This document shows, piece after piece, positions 24,128-33,558 of a stretch of DNA of 64,000 bases. The stretch's first letter is position 1. Every line of letters starts with the position of its first letter. The position numbers and the translations under genes were made by a program. A model generated the notes under the pieces. The model saw only the letters and a program-made list of their open reading frames with translations, was not told where the DNA came from and made no database searches. Source of the stretch: Nocardioides stalactiti (GTDB taxonomy: Bacteria > Actinomycetota > Actinomycetes > Propionibacteriales > Nocardioidaceae); the NCBI RefSeq assembly GCF_014180715.1, contig NZ_JACEFC010000003.1:1-64000 (forward strand). The letters are read 5' to 3'.

Positions 24128-25582
24128 TCAGATCGGGAGGTCGGGCGAGTCGACGCCCACGACCCGGTCGCCGCAGAACACCCGGACGGACTCGGCCGGT
24201 CCGTGGCCACCGATGCCGGAGGGTCCCCAGAAGCTCTGGGCAGAGTCGTCGCCGAGGTCCGCGACCTTGGCGCCGTTGACCCGAACCTCCCCCGCGACGA
24301 TACGAGTGCCGACCTCGATCGCGCGGTCGGTATCGGCACCGAACACGTAGGCGTCCAGCCCTGACGGGTTCGCGTTCGCGATCCGCAGTGCCTCCTCGGC
24401 GGAGTCCACGGCGTGCAGCGAGACGACCGGCCCGAACAGCTCAGCGGTCGCCTGCGCGGGATCGGCACCCACGGCGACGGTCGGCGAGAGGAAGAACCCG
24501 CCGAGGTCGGGCAGGGTCGCCGGCTGGTGGATCTGCGCCCCCAGGCCACGCAGTCCCTCGATCCGCGACTGCAGGGTCTGGAAGTGCGGGGCGTTGGAGA
24601 TCGGACCGACCTGGCTGTCGTCGTCGAGCGAGTGGCCCACGACGAGCTTGGAGATCCGCTCGGTCAGCGCCTCGACCAGCGGCCCGACGAGCGCGGGTGG
24701 GGCGAGCACCTTGCCCGGGCCCTCGCACCACTGCCCGTTGAGCTTGGTCATCCCCTCGAGGATGCCGTCAGCGGTGACGTCCACGTCCGCGTCATCGAGC
24801 ACGACGACCGGGTTGTTGCCGCCCAGCTCGAGCTGCAGCACCTTGAAGTCCTCGGCAGCGACGCGGGCGATGGCGCGACCGGCACCGGGACCGCCCGTGA
24901 AGGAGACGACCTTGATCCGCGGGTCGGCTGTCAACTGCGCGCCGACGTCGCCAGCGCCGTGCACGAGCTGCAGGGCTCCCGAGGGCAGGCCGGCCCCGAC
25001 GAAGCACTCGACCACGACCTGGGCGCTACCTGACGCATGTTCGGAGGGCTTGAGGATCACCGGGCAGCCGGCCGCGATCGCGCTGACGACCTTCGCCGCC
25101 GGGATGAAGCTGGGCCCGTTCCACGGGGTGAGGATCGCCGCAGGGCCCCACGGCACCTTGTGGAGACGTACGTCGCGGCCGCCGGCCTCGAGGGCGCTCA
25201 CGCGCGGGATGGCGCGCAGGTCGGCCGCCGTTGCGCGGATCCGGTGGGGCAGGAAGGCCGCCACCAGGCGGGTGGTCGCGATCGGCGTACCGCTGGTCAG
25301 AGCGTCGGTCCGTGCGATGTCCTCGATCCGCGTCTCGACCAGGTCGGCGACGCGTTCGAGGATCGCCGCCCGCTCGTGGCGCGCTTCCTCGTCCCAGGGA
25401 CGGGCGTCGTACGCCTGCTCGGCGTGGCGCAGCGCTGTCTCGACGTCGTCGGGCGAGGTGGTGACGAGCCGGTGGACGGGCTCGCGGGTGTTGGGGTCGA
25501 GGTTCCAGGCCTCGCCCGTCGTGCCCTCGCTCCACTCGTCGGCGACGTAGTTGACGGGCTGCGGGATGGTGATCTGGTTCAT
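24128..25582 (-). CDS. Aldehyde dehydrogenase family protein
   Basis: 484 residues. Motifs: TPWNGPSFIPAAKV, KPSEHASGSAQ, catalytic Glu in LELGGNNP, nucleophile Cys in GQWCEGPGKV. An NAD(P)-dependent oxidation of an aldehyde to its acid is expected. It is the last gene of a seven-gene operon, 13 bases after the alcohol dehydrogenase. In a Puu-like scheme it would take the gamma-glutamyl-aminoaldehyde made by the FAD oxidoreductase. Equally it could take the aldehyde made by the adjacent alcohol dehydrogenase. Confidence 0.92.
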   Translation of the reverse strand: MNQITIPQPVNYVADEWSEGTTGEAWNLDPNTREPVHRLVTTSPDDVETALRHAEQAYDARPWDEEARHERAAILERVADLVETRIEDIARTDALTSGTPIATTRLVAAFLPHRIRATAADLRAIPRVSALEAGGRDVRLHKVPWGPAAILTPWNGPSFIPAAKVVSAIAAGCPVILKPSEHASGSAQVVVECFVGAGLPSGALQLVHGAGDVGAQLTADPRIKVVSFTGGPGAGRAIARVAAEDFKVLQLELGGNNPVVVLDDADVDVTADGILEGMTKLNGQWCEGPGKVLAPPALVGPLVEALTERISKLVVGHSLDDDSQVGPISNAPHFQTLQSRIEGLRGLGAQIHQPATLPDLGGFFLSPTVAVGADPAQATAELFGPVVSLHAVDSAEEALRIANANPSGLDAYVFGADTDRAIEVGTRIVAGEVRVNGAKVADLGDDSAQSFWGPSGIGGHGPAESVRVFCGDRVVGVDSPDLPI

Positions 25583-25595
25583 GGTGCGTCTCCTG

Positions 25596-26693
25596 TCAGG
25601 CCTGGAGGTCGACGACGATGCGGGTGACGTCGCCGGACAACATCAGCTCGAAGCCGTCGTTGATCGCGGCGAAGGGAATGACGCGGGTGACCATCTCGTC
25701 GAGCATCAGCCGACCCTGCTGGTAGAGCCGGGCGAACTGGGCGATGTCCTCACGGGCCTGGCCCGAGCCCATGTAGGAACCGATGAGTCGCTTCTCCTGG
25801 AAGAAGAAGTCCAGTGCGGGGACCCTCAGCTCGGTACCCATCGGCGCGATCCCGACGAGGCACGCGGTGCCGGTCGGCCGGAGCAGGGCGAGTGCCGTCT
25901 CGGCCGTGCGGGCTGAGCCAACGGCCTCGAACGCGTAGTCGACGCCGTCGCCGAGCTCGCGGTGCAGCTCCGCCACCGGGTCGACGTCAGCACCGTTGAT
26001 GGTGTGCGTGGCGCCGTAACCGCGGGCGGCCTTGAGCCGGTCGTCGTCGAGATCGATCGCCACGACGGCCGAGGCGCCGGCCAGCCGCGCGCCCTGGACG
26101 ATCGCGGAGCCGACGCCGCCGCAGCCGATGACCGCGACCGTGCTGCCCGGCCGCACCTGCGCACCGCGGAAGACCGCGCCCACGCCGGTGACGATGCAGC
26201 ACGACAGCAGGCAGCCGACGTGGAGCGGCACGTCGTCGGGCAGCCGGACGAGCGCGTTCTCCCGCAGCAGGATGTGCTGCGAGAACGCACCGATGGCGGC
26301 GAGGCGCTCGATCGGGCGACCGTCCACGGTCTCGAACGCGGGTCGCTGCCGCAGGCGCACCTCCTCCAACCGGGTGCACTGGGTCGAGTGCCCGGCCTCG
26401 CAATTGGCGCACCGTCCGCACGACGGTGTCAGTGCGCCCGTGACGCGGTCGCCCGGGCTCAGCGAGGTAACGGCGGAGCCGACGGCCTCGACCACCCCGG
26501 CGACCTCGTGCCCGACGACCACCGGAAGGTCCGTCGGCACGGTGCCGGTCATGTAGTGCAGGTCGCTGTGGCACAGCCCCACATGGGTCACCGCGACGCG
26601 CACCTCGTGCGACTCGGGGTCGTCGACCCGGATGTCGGTCAGCTCCAGTGGTGCCCCGATCTCGTTGAGGACGGCGGCTCGGGTGGTGATCAT
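25596..26693 (-). CDS. Zinc-dependent alcohol dehydrogenase (class III/aryl-alcohol type)
   Basis: 365 residues. Catalytic zinc ligands in VGLCHSDLHYMTG and GHEVAGVVE; the structural zinc lobe CGRCANCEAGHSTQC has four cysteines. The Rossmann motif VIGCGGVGSAIVQG follows. The fold matches the long-chain zinc enzymes often called Zn-dependent aryl- or formaldehyde-type dehydrogenases. ATG overlaps the enoyl-CoA hydratase stop (ATGA). It likely oxidises an alcohol released by the esterase encoded in the neighbouring operon (inference) and hands the aldehyde to the adjacent dehydrogenase. Confidence 0.92.
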   Translation of the reverse strand: MITTRAAVLNEIGAPLELTDIRVDDPESHEVRVAVTHVGLCHSDLHYMTGTVPTDLPVVVGHEVAGVVEAVGSAVTSLSPGDRVTGALTPSCGRCANCEAGHSTQCTRLEEVRLRQRPAFETVDGRPIERLAAIGAFSQHILLRENALVRLPDDVPLHVGCLLSCCIVTGVGAVFRGAQVRPGSTVAVIGCGGVGSAIVQGARLAGASAVVAIDLDDDRLKAARGYGATHTINGADVDPVAELHRELGDGVDYAFEAVGSARTAETALALLRPTGTACLVGIAPMGTELRVPALDFFFQEKRLIGSYMGSGQAREDIAQFARLYQQGRLMLDEMVTRVIPFAAINDGFELMLSGDVTRIVVDLQA

Positions 26694-27463
26694 GCGGAGG
26701 TCTCCTTCGTGTTCCAGAAGCCGGCGACGCCGGCGGTGAGCAGGCCGCTCGTCCACGCCTCGCGGGCGGCGACGTCCTCGCGCGCGAAGGCCGCCTCCAC
26801 CTCCGCGAGCAGGGGCCGCAGCAACGCGAGGTGCAGCGCCGTCGTTCCGCCGTCCGGGGTCCAGGCGTGGACGGTCTCGACGGCGTGGTCGACCAAGGCG
26901 TCGGGGTCGACGACCTCGTCCAGCAGGCCGATCCGCAGCGCCTCGTCGGCGGGCACACGCGGCGAGGCGAGCACCATGCGCATCGCGTGGTTGCCGACCA
27001 GCCGCCGCAGCAGCAGGCTCGTCGCATTCGAGATGGTCAGCCCGCGCGCGTTCTCCGGCTGGAAGTACGACGTCGCAGGCGTCCCGATCCGGGCGTCGCA
27101 GCACAGCGTGATCTCGGAGGCTCCGCCGACGGCGAGGCCGTTGACGGCCGCGACCACAGGGACCCGGGTCTCGAGGATCGCGCGGGTGACGTCGTGGAAG
27201 CTCTCGAACGCCCGGTCGACCTCCTCGTCGGTGGTCGGTGCCTGCTGCAGGTCCTCGCCGGCGGAGAAGGCGCGGCCGCGGCCGGTGAGGACGATGCCGC
27301 GGACGGCGTCGCCCGTGCCGAGCTCGCGCACCAGGGCGGCGAGCCGCAGCCGCATGGCGACCGTGAGGGCGTTGAGCTTCTCGGATCGGTCGAGCGTGAG
27401 CACGGCGACATCGCGGACGATGTCGACGGCAATCTGCTCCTCGGTGACGGACGGGACGGTCAT
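26690..27463 (-). CDS. Enoyl-CoA hydratase/isomerase family protein
   Basis: 257 residues of crotonase fold. The oxyanion and active-site segments are GRAFSAGEDLQQA and VNGLAVGGASEITLCCDARIGT, with the ENARGLTIS substrate region. The usual second glutamate is not obvious, so isomerase or hydrolase activity is also possible. It sits two bases after the acyl-CoA ligase stop and overlaps the alcohol dehydrogenase. It would act on the CoA ester formed by that ligase, as a step of beta-oxidation or ring cleavage. Confidence 0.88.
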   Translation of the reverse strand: MTVPSVTEEQIAVDIVRDVAVLTLDRSEKLNALTVAMRLRLAALVRELGTGDAVRGIVLTGRGRAFSAGEDLQQAPTTDEEVDRAFESFHDVTRAILETRVPVVAAVNGLAVGGASEITLCCDARIGTPATSYFQPENARGLTISNATSLLLRRLVGNHAMRMVLASPRVPADEALRIGLLDEVVDPDALVDHAVETVHAWTPDGGTTALHLALLRPLLAEVEAAFAREDVAAREAWTSGLLTAGVAGFWNTKETSA

Positions 27464-27465
27464 GG

Positions 27466-29073
27466 TCAGCTCCTCGGTCGGGCGAAGTCGTGGGTGATAC
27501 CCGGCTGGTCGGCAGCTCGGGCCTTGAGGGCGGCCTTCGAGACCCGCTCGGACGGGGTCCGGGGGAAGTCGGCGACGAACTCGACGTAGCGCGGCACCTT
27601 GAAGCGAGCGAGCTGCGCGCGCGCTACCTCGAGGACCTGCTGCGCGGTGACGCGGTCGGCCGCCACGCCGTCCCTAAGCTGGACGAACGCCTTGACCTCC
27701 TCGCCCAGCACGTCGTCCGGTACGGCGACGACGGCTGCCGCGACGACCCGGTCGTCACGCTCGAGAACGGCCTCGACCTCGGCACAGGCGACGTTCTCGC
27801 CGCCGCGCCGGACCATGTCCTTGATCCGGCCGACCAGCTGGAGGCCGCCGTCGGGACGGCGGACGACCAGGTCGCCGGTGTGCAGCCACCCCTCCCGCAG
27901 CACGTTGGCGGTGGCGTCGGGTCGGTTCCAGTAGCCGCCCATCATCGGCGCGCCCGAGATGACCAGCTCCCCCGGCTCACCGAGCGCGACCTCGACAGCG
28001 GGATCGGCGGGGTCGACGACCCGGACCTTCTTGGTCGGCACCGGGCGGCCCAGGCTCCCGCTGCCCACGGCCGCGGTGTCGTCGAACGGGCAGAGCAGGT
28101 CGACGCCCGACTCGGTCATCCCGTAGATCTCGCGCCACGGTGCCCCCCACCGCTCCTCCAGCGCGGCGTGCAGGGCCACCGGGATGCCCGAGCAGAACAC
28201 CATGCGGAGGTCGTTGTCACGGTCGTCGGGAGACGGCGGCTGCTTGAACAGCAGCGTCGGCATCGAGCCGAGGACGTAGAAGAAGGTCGCCCGGTGCCGG
28301 CGTACGTCCGCCATGAACGTCGACGCCGAGAACCGCGGCAGCACGACCAGGGGCGCACCGACGGTCAGCGCGAGCGCGGTGTTCCACTGCGGATCCATGT
28401 AGGAGAAGGGCTGCGACGTCAGCAGCACGTCGTCGCTGCCAAGGCCCGTGGCCGCGGCGCAGACCCAGCCCAGCCGCACCCAGTAGCCGTGGGAGAGCTG
28501 GCACGCCTTGGGAAATCCGGTCGTGCCGGAGGTGTACTGGAGGTTGGCCAGGGTCCCGGCGTCGACCGGCAGCCCGGGCGCCGTGTCCGGGAAGTGCTCG
28601 GACCCGTCGTCGGCGACGTCGACCACTCGGACGCCGGACAGCCCGTCCTCGCTGTCGATCACGTCGTGGACCAGACCGGACCGATCGGCATCGGTGAAGA
28701 CGATCCGCGCCCCCGAGTCACCAAGGACGAACGCGAGGTCCGACCGCTGGTAGCTGCAGTTGACCGGTACGACGACCGCTCCCGCCTTGAGCGCTGCCAG
28801 CCACACGACGGGCCAGTGCACGACGTTCGGCAGCATCAAGGCGACCCGGTCGCCGGGCTCGATGCCGTCCACCTCGATCATCCGGTGGGCCAGTCGGGAG
28901 GTCCAGGCGTCGATCTCGGCGAAGGTCCAGGTCCACTCCCCGAAGCGCAGGAACTCGCGCTCACCGGCATCCTGCGCCCGGTGAGCGAGCAGACCGGTCA
29001 GCGTTGGCACGACGGGCTCGTGGCCCATCCGCTCGGCCGCGACGGCGGGCTGGTGGCTCAGGTCCGTGGTCAC
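27466..29073 (-). CDS. AMP-binding acyl-CoA synthetase
   Basis: 535 residues of the ANL superfamily. The P-loop YTSGTTGFPKA, the A5 motif IYGMTESG, the hinge TGDLVVRRPDGGL and the C-terminal Lys region (SERVSKAALKAR) are all visible. It activates a carboxylic acid to its CoA ester via an acyl-AMP. A GTG start overlaps the amidotransferase stop (GTGA). It works with the enoyl-CoA hydratase next to it. The acid is probably a product of the aldehyde dehydrogenase or of the esterase in the divergent operon. A second ligase, 34646-36211, is a distant relative. Confidence 0.92.
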   Translation of the reverse strand: MTTDLSHQPAVAAERMGHEPVVPTLTGLLAHRAQDAGEREFLRFGEWTWTFAEIDAWTSRLAHRMIEVDGIEPGDRVALMLPNVVHWPVVWLAALKAGAVVVPVNCSYQRSDLAFVLGDSGARIVFTDADRSGLVHDVIDSEDGLSGVRVVDVADDGSEHFPDTAPGLPVDAGTLANLQYTSGTTGFPKACQLSHGYWVRLGWVCAAATGLGSDDVLLTSQPFSYMDPQWNTALALTVGAPLVVLPRFSASTFMADVRRHRATFFYVLGSMPTLLFKQPPSPDDRDNDLRMVFCSGIPVALHAALEERWGAPWREIYGMTESGVDLLCPFDDTAAVGSGSLGRPVPTKKVRVVDPADPAVEVALGEPGELVISGAPMMGGYWNRPDATANVLREGWLHTGDLVVRRPDGGLQLVGRIKDMVRRGGENVACAEVEAVLERDDRVVAAAVVAVPDDVLGEEVKAFVQLRDGVAADRVTAQQVLEVARAQLARFKVPRYVEFVADFPRTPSERVSKAALKARAADQPGITHDFARPRS

Positions 29074-29840
29074 GACTCACTCCTCCGCTCGAGCAGCCGG
29101 GTCGCCTGGCGGACGACCCAGGTCAGTGTCGGGTCGGCGCTCTTCATCCACTCCGGGTGCCACTGGACGCCGAGGACGGGGTGACCGGGCACCTCGATCG
29201 CCTCGACGACGCCGTCCGCGGTGCGGCCGGTGACGACGACGCCGACGCCGCAGCGGTCGACGGCCTGGTGGTGCCAGGAGTTGGTGACGACATCGCCGTC
29301 GAAGAGGCCGGCGGCGATGGATCCCGGCTCGAAGGAGACGAGATGGTCCACGGTCCCATCGGTGGGCGCGCACTCCTCGGACAGGTGGCTCACCGGTCCG
29401 GCGGGCAGGTCCGGGACGAGAGTGCCGCCGAGCGCGACGTTGAGCACCTGCAACCCGCGGCACACACCGAGGACCGGAATCCCGCGGTCGAGGGCCGCGC
29501 GGACGACGGCCACCTCGTAGTCGTCGCGCTCGCGGTCGTGGACCATCGGGTCGGTGCGTGGGTCGATGCCGCTGACCACCGACGGGTCTCCGCCCCAGCA
29601 GGTGGGATGCATGTCCTGGCCGCCGGTGATGACGACTCCCGCCAGCCAGTCACACACGGCGTCGGGGTCGGTGTCGTAGGAAAGGTGCACCGGGAGCCCA
29701 CCGGCCTCAGCGACGCGCGTCGCGAAGTCCGACATCGCGGTGTCGACGCACCGGTCGCCGTACCTCTCGTCCGAACCCTCGATGAGGGAGAGCCGGAAAC
29801 GTCGTCCGGTGATGCCGACGAGCGGCCTCCGCGCGCTCAC
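29070..29840 (-). CDS. Class I glutamine amidotransferase/gamma-glutamyl hydrolase (PuuD-like)
   Basis: 256 residues from a GTG start that overlaps the glutamine-synthetase-like stop (GTGA). The triad is plain: nucleophile Cys in VLGVCRGLQVLN, His and Glu in GVQWHPEW. The fold and length match gamma-glutamyl-gamma-aminobutyrate hydrolase (PuuD), which removes the glutamyl group after oxidation. Its place directly after the ligase that adds the group is the key context. A frame to 30251 extends far upstream but lies inside the ligase gene. Confidence 0.9.
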   Translation of the reverse strand: MSARRPLVGITGRRFRLSLIEGSDERYGDRCVDTAMSDFATRVAEAGGLPVHLSYDTDPDAVCDWLAGVVITGGQDMHPTCWGGDPSVVSGIDPRTDPMVHDRERDDYEVAVVRAALDRGIPVLGVCRGLQVLNVALGGTLVPDLPAGPVSHLSEECAPTDGTVDHLVSFEPGSIAAGLFDGDVVTNSWHHQAVDRCGVGVVVTGRTADGVVEAIEVPGHPVLGVQWHPEWMKSADPTLTWVVRQATRLLERRSES

Positions 29841-31180
29841 GGGAACTCGAAGTAGCGCTGGGACTCCCACGCGGAGAGCTCGGCGAACGGGTCGCCGCCC
29901 TTGGTGTGGAACTCCATCCACTCCCAACGGCGCGATGCGACCCAGAAGTCGACGAACTCGTCGCCGAGGTAGGCCCGCAGCAGCGGGTCGGCGGCGAGCG
30001 CAGCACCGGCCTTCGACATCGTGTCGGGGATGCGTTCGACTCCGATGTCGTCGGGCAGGCACCAGGCCATGTCCGTGACCTCGGCGGGCGGCTCGATCTG
30101 CCGCTCGATGCCGGCGAGCACCCCCGCCAGCACGCCCGCGAGGGCGAGGTAGGGATTCACGTCGGCGCCGGGCAGCCGGTACTCGAGGCGGCTGTACTTC
30201 GGGTGGCCGGTGATCGCGCGGACTGCCGCGGTCTTGTTGTTGACGCCCCAACTGATGGTCGTCGGGGGCCCGGTCAGGTCGACCAGGCGGCGGTAGGACG
30301 TGATCTGGGGCAGCGCGATCGCGGTGTTGCCCGCCATCGTGGCGAGCAGGCCGCCGACCGCGTGTCGCATCAGGTCGGACGGGCCGTCCTCGTCGAAGAA
30401 CCGGTTCACCCCGTCGCTCTGCAGCGAGATGTTGATGTGCGCGCCCTGGCCGAAGCCGGCCGTGGGCTTGGCCATGAACGACACGGTGTGGCCGAGCTCG
30501 AAGGCGACCTCTCGCATGACCTGTCGGGTCCGGGCCCAGCCATCCGCGAGCCGCACGGGGTCGGTCGGCGCGAGGTTGAGCTCGGTCTGCCCGGGAGCGG
30601 CCTCGTCGGTCCAGGCCTCCCAGGTGATGCCGACCCGGTCGAGCCGTTCGACGACCGCCTCCATATAGGCGATCCAGTCGCTGGAGCGGGCCAGGTGGTA
30701 CGTCGACCCGGTGCTGCCGCCGAGGGGTGTGAGGTCGCGGTACCCGCGTGCCCGGGCCTCGTGCACGGACTCCTCGAACAGCGTGGCCTCGATCTCGACG
30801 GCCACGGTGGCGTCGTACCCGAGGTCGGCGAGGCAGGCCACGAGCTTCCTGACGAGGTTGCGCGGACAGATCGGGACAGGAGTCCCGTCCTTGAGCCAGT
30901 AGTCACCGATCACCGCGTCCAGGCCGGGCTTCCACTCCACGAGCGTCGCCAGGTCCGGGATCATCTGGATGTCGTAGAGGTTGCCGCGCCACTCTGGGAA
31001 GGCGTCACCGAGCACGATCTCGTTGTTGAGGTCGATCGCGAACAGGATGTCGGCGAACGCGAAGCCGGCCTCCTTGCCGGCCTCGAACTTCGCCGGGGAC
31101 ACGTTCTTGCCGAGGAAGCTGCCCTCGTGGTTCGTCGCCTCGAGGCGGACGGCCCGCCGGGCGATGGTGGTCTCAGACAT
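29837..31180 (-). CDS. Glutamine synthetase family ligase (gamma-glutamyl-amine synthetase type)
   Basis: 447 residues. GS catalytic motifs: metal-binding EIEATLFEE, GQTELNLAP, ATP/ammonia region GQGAHINISLQ, and NPYLALAGVLAG. Sequence around the N-terminus (ADILFAIDLNNEIV) and lack of a regulatory adenylylation tyrosine resemble PuuA/IpuC-type ligases, which attach glutamate to an amine instead of ammonia. It starts eight bases inside the preceding gene and is followed by the PuuD-like hydrolase. So an exogenous amine is probably glutamylated first (inference). A nitrogen-assimilating GS is less likely in this setting. Confidence 0.9.
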   Translation of the reverse strand: MSETTIARRAVRLEATNHEGSFLGKNVSPAKFEAGKEAGFAFADILFAIDLNNEIVLGDAFPEWRGNLYDIQMIPDLATLVEWKPGLDAVIGDYWLKDGTPVPICPRNLVRKLVACLADLGYDATVAVEIEATLFEESVHEARARGYRDLTPLGGSTGSTYHLARSSDWIAYMEAVVERLDRVGITWEAWTDEAAPGQTELNLAPTDPVRLADGWARTRQVMREVAFELGHTVSFMAKPTAGFGQGAHINISLQSDGVNRFFDEDGPSDLMRHAVGGLLATMAGNTAIALPQITSYRRLVDLTGPPTTISWGVNNKTAAVRAITGHPKYSRLEYRLPGADVNPYLALAGVLAGVLAGIERQIEPPAEVTDMAWCLPDDIGVERIPDTMSKAGAALAADPLLRAYLGDEFVDFWVASRRWEWMEFHTKGGDPFAELSAWESQRYFEFP

Positions 31181-31826
31181 CGAAGCGGACCTTCCAGGAG
31201 GCAGCGGTCATGACCGACAGCTGCGAGAGGGTGCCCTGCACCTGCAGGCCGGCACTCAGGGAGACGAGGAAGTCGTCGGCGCCGCTGAAGACGCCGGCGA
31301 GGAGGTCGGCGGGACCGGTGATGCCGTACGACGTGGCGCCCTCGCCGAACCGAGCCCGCTCAACCCCATCCGGGACGACAGCGTGCACGTCGAGGACATC
31401 CGGGATGCCGGGAATCTGACGCGTCGCCTCCCAGAACCGGGCGGCGGCATCGCGCCAGTGCGGCACTGTCGGCGTCAGCGACAGAAGCACATCTGCGGCC
31501 AGGGCCGCGTCTCCCCGTGGCTCCTGGGTCGCCGCGAAGCGGGCGTTGAGGTCGACCACGACCGTGGCGTCGGGCTCGGCCGGCGCGCCGGCGACCACCT
31601 CGACGGTGCCGCCGACGAAGGTGATGGTCGCCGTCTGCGGGGTGTCGTGGGAACGGACCGCCACCGTGCCGCTGGCCCGGTCCAGCACCTCCACGGCGTT
31701 GCCGGCGATCGCCGCGTCGCGCAGGGTGCGACCCACCAGCCGGACCATCGGGGTCGCGTCGTCCTCGATCGCGATGTTCGGGACGGCCTGCCGCATCGGT
31801 GCGGCGATCGTCGTGGTTGCAGCCAT
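31173..31826 (-). CDS. Uncharacterised protein, possibly SCP2-like
   Basis: 217 residues. A TITFVGGTVEVVAG strand and a DATVVVDLNARF stretch vaguely resemble the sterol carrier protein 2 fold, and the C-terminus LSAGLQVQGTLSQLSVMTA fits the family's final helix. This is pattern similarity only. It is the first gene of the long operon and overlaps the ligase by eight bases. The ATG MAATTT is chosen over an upstream in-frame start that covers the operator. A ligand or acyl carrier role fits an operon with CoA ligases. Confidence 0.6.
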   Translation of the reverse strand: MAATTTIAAPMRQAVPNIAIEDDATPMVRLVGRTLRDAAIAGNAVEVLDRASGTVAVRSHDTPQTATITFVGGTVEVVAGAPAEPDATVVVDLNARFAATQEPRGDAALAADVLLSLTPTVPHWRDAAARFWEATRQIPGIPDVLDVHAVVPDGVERARFGEGATSYGITGPADLLAGVFSGADDFLVSLSAGLQVQGTLSQLSVMTAASWKVRFDV

Positions 31827-31851
31827 CTCTCGGCCCTTTCTCGACTGGTTG

Positions 31852-31867
31852 TTAGTCATTTGACTAT
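31852..31867. promoter_or_regulatory. TetR-type palindromic operator
   Basis: TAGTCA-TT-TGACTA (31853-31866) is a perfect palindrome sitting 26 bases upstream of the first gene of the leftward operon. Its half-sites match those at the TetR promoter (23.33 kb) and at 32.0 kb. Confidence 0.6.
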
Positions 31868-32002
31868 AACGTGTGACCATGATGGTGCGTGCTTCAGGTC
31901 ACGTTGTCAACCACCGAGCCGGACGAGATCGCGACCAGCTCCCGAATTCGCGAGAGCCCCTTGACGAGAGGTGACCCTTGCCACACACTTGGCCAACAGA
32001 CT

Positions 32003-32018
32003 CAATCAAATGACTAAC
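32003..32018. promoter_or_regulatory. Second half of the divergent operator pair
   Basis: ATCAAATGACTAAC lies 17 bases before the monooxygenase ATG; 12 of 14 positions match the 31853-31866 palindrome read on the other strand. Repressor bound here would block the rightward operon, as the other site blocks the leftward one. Confidence 0.5.
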
Positions 32019-32034
32019 TCGCGGAGGCGCTGAG

Positions 32035-33558
32035 ATGAATCACCACCACACGACGGAGACGGCCGACATCGTCGTCATCGGCGCCGGCCTGTCCGGCATC
32101 GGTGCGGCGACGTACCTGACCGCCGACTTCCCCGACAAGAAGGTCCTCCTGCTCGAGGGCCGCGACGCAATCGGTGGGACCTGGGACCTGTTCCGCTACC
32201 CGGGGATTCGGTCCGACGACGCCGTGCACCACTACGGCTACGCGTTCAAGCCGTGGATGCACGACGACGCGATCGCCGAGGGCGCGCTGATCCGGAGCTA
32301 CATGGCCGAGACCGTCACCGAGTTCGGGCTCGACAAGATCCTGCGCCTGCGCCACCGCGTCACCGCGGCCGACTGGTCCAGCGACGAAGCGCAGTGGACG
32401 CTCGAGGTCACCGCGACCGACGAGGCGGGCACCGAGACGAGGAAGACCATCAAGGCCGGCTTCGTCTTCAGCGGCACCGGCTACTACCGCTACGACCAGG
32501 GCTTCGAGCCCCACTTCGAAGGTCGCGAGGACTTCCGCGGCGACATCCTCCACCCACAGCACTGGCCCGAGGACTACGACCACAGCGGCAAGCGCGTGGT
32601 CATCATCGGCAGCGGCGCCACCGCCGTGACGATGCTCCCCGCGATGCTGAAGGGCGAGGGCGCGGCCGCCCACGTCACCATGCTCCAGCGCACCCCGAGC
32701 TACGTCGCCTCGATCCCCCGGGTGGACAAGATCGCCCTCCTCCTCATGAAGATCTTCGGCGCCCGACGCGGCTACGCACTGACCCGGATCAAGAACATCC
32801 GGCGCGACCACTTCCTCGTGACCGTGATGTCCCGCTTCCCCAACTTCGGACGCAAGCTCCTGCGCAGCATGACGGCCAAGGAACTGCCGCCGGGCTTCGA
32901 CGTCGACACCCATTTCGCGCCGCCCTACAACCCCTGGGACCAGCGCCTGTGCGCCACCCCGGACGGCGACTTCTTCGAGGTGATCCGCGAGGGCAAGGCT
33001 GCAGTAGTGACGGACCATATCGAGCGGTTCACCCCCGAGGGCATCCTGCTGAAGTCGGGCCAGACGCTCGAGGCCGACGTCATCGTCACCGCGACCGGGC
33101 TCGTCATGCAGATGCTCGGCGGCATCAAGCCGACAGTCGACGGCACCCCCGTCGACGTCGCCGACACCGTGCTCTACCACGGCGCTCTCATGTCCGGCGT
33201 CCCCAACTGGGCGATGATGCTCGGCTTTACCAAGGCGACCTGGACGCTGCGCATCCGCAACGTGACCCGGCTCGTCGCCGACGTGATCCGCGAGATGGAC
33301 CGCAAGGGCTACGACACCGCGCTGCCCGTCGCGCCGGAGGGCATGGCCACCCAGAGCCTCTTCGACCTCTCGGCCGGCTACATGCAGCGCGCCCAGGCAG
33401 AGCTTCCGCGCCAGGGCGCGGACAAGCCATGGCGGATGCACACGACCTTCGTGCGGGACAACCGACTCTTCAAAGGCCGCCTGATCCACCGCGACCTCCA
33501 GCTCTCGAAGCGAGCCGTCGAGGCGCCGCACCTGGTCAGCGTCGAGGCCACGTCATGA
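32035..33558 (+). CDS. Flavin-containing Baeyer-Villiger monooxygenase, second copy
   Basis: 507 residues. FAD motif GAGLSG (16-21), GGTWDLFRYPGIRSDD, then the fingerprint FRGDILHPQHWP (167-178) and a second Rossmann motif GSGATA. Paralogous to 4277-5758 with the same motif order. It should convert a ketone to an ester or lactone with NADPH and O2. The ATG with GGAGGCGCTGAG before it follows a TetR-type operator. First gene of a three-gene operon, overlapping an esterase and then a CoA ligase, an order that mirrors ketone to ester to acid to acyl-CoA. Confidence 0.93.
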   Translation: MNHHHTTETADIVVIGAGLSGIGAATYLTADFPDKKVLLLEGRDAIGGTWDLFRYPGIRSDDAVHHYGYAFKPWMHDDAIAEGALIRSYMAETVTEFGLDKILRLRHRVTAADWSSDEAQWTLEVTATDEAGTETRKTIKAGFVFSGTGYYRYDQGFEPHFEGREDFRGDILHPQHWPEDYDHSGKRVVIIGSGATAVTMLPAMLKGEGAAAHVTMLQRTPSYVASIPRVDKIALLLMKIFGARRGYALTRIKNIRRDHFLVTVMSRFPNFGRKLLRSMTAKELPPGFDVDTHFAPPYNPWDQRLCATPDGDFFEVIREGKAAVVTDHIERFTPEGILLKSGQTLEADVIVTATGLVMQMLGGIKPTVDGTPVDVADTVLYHGALMSGVPNWAMMLGFTKATWTLRIRNVTRLVADVIREMDRKGYDTALPVAPEGMATQSLFDLSAGYMQRAQAELPRQGADKPWRMHTTFVRDNRLFKGRLIHRDLQLSKRAVEAPHLVSVEATS

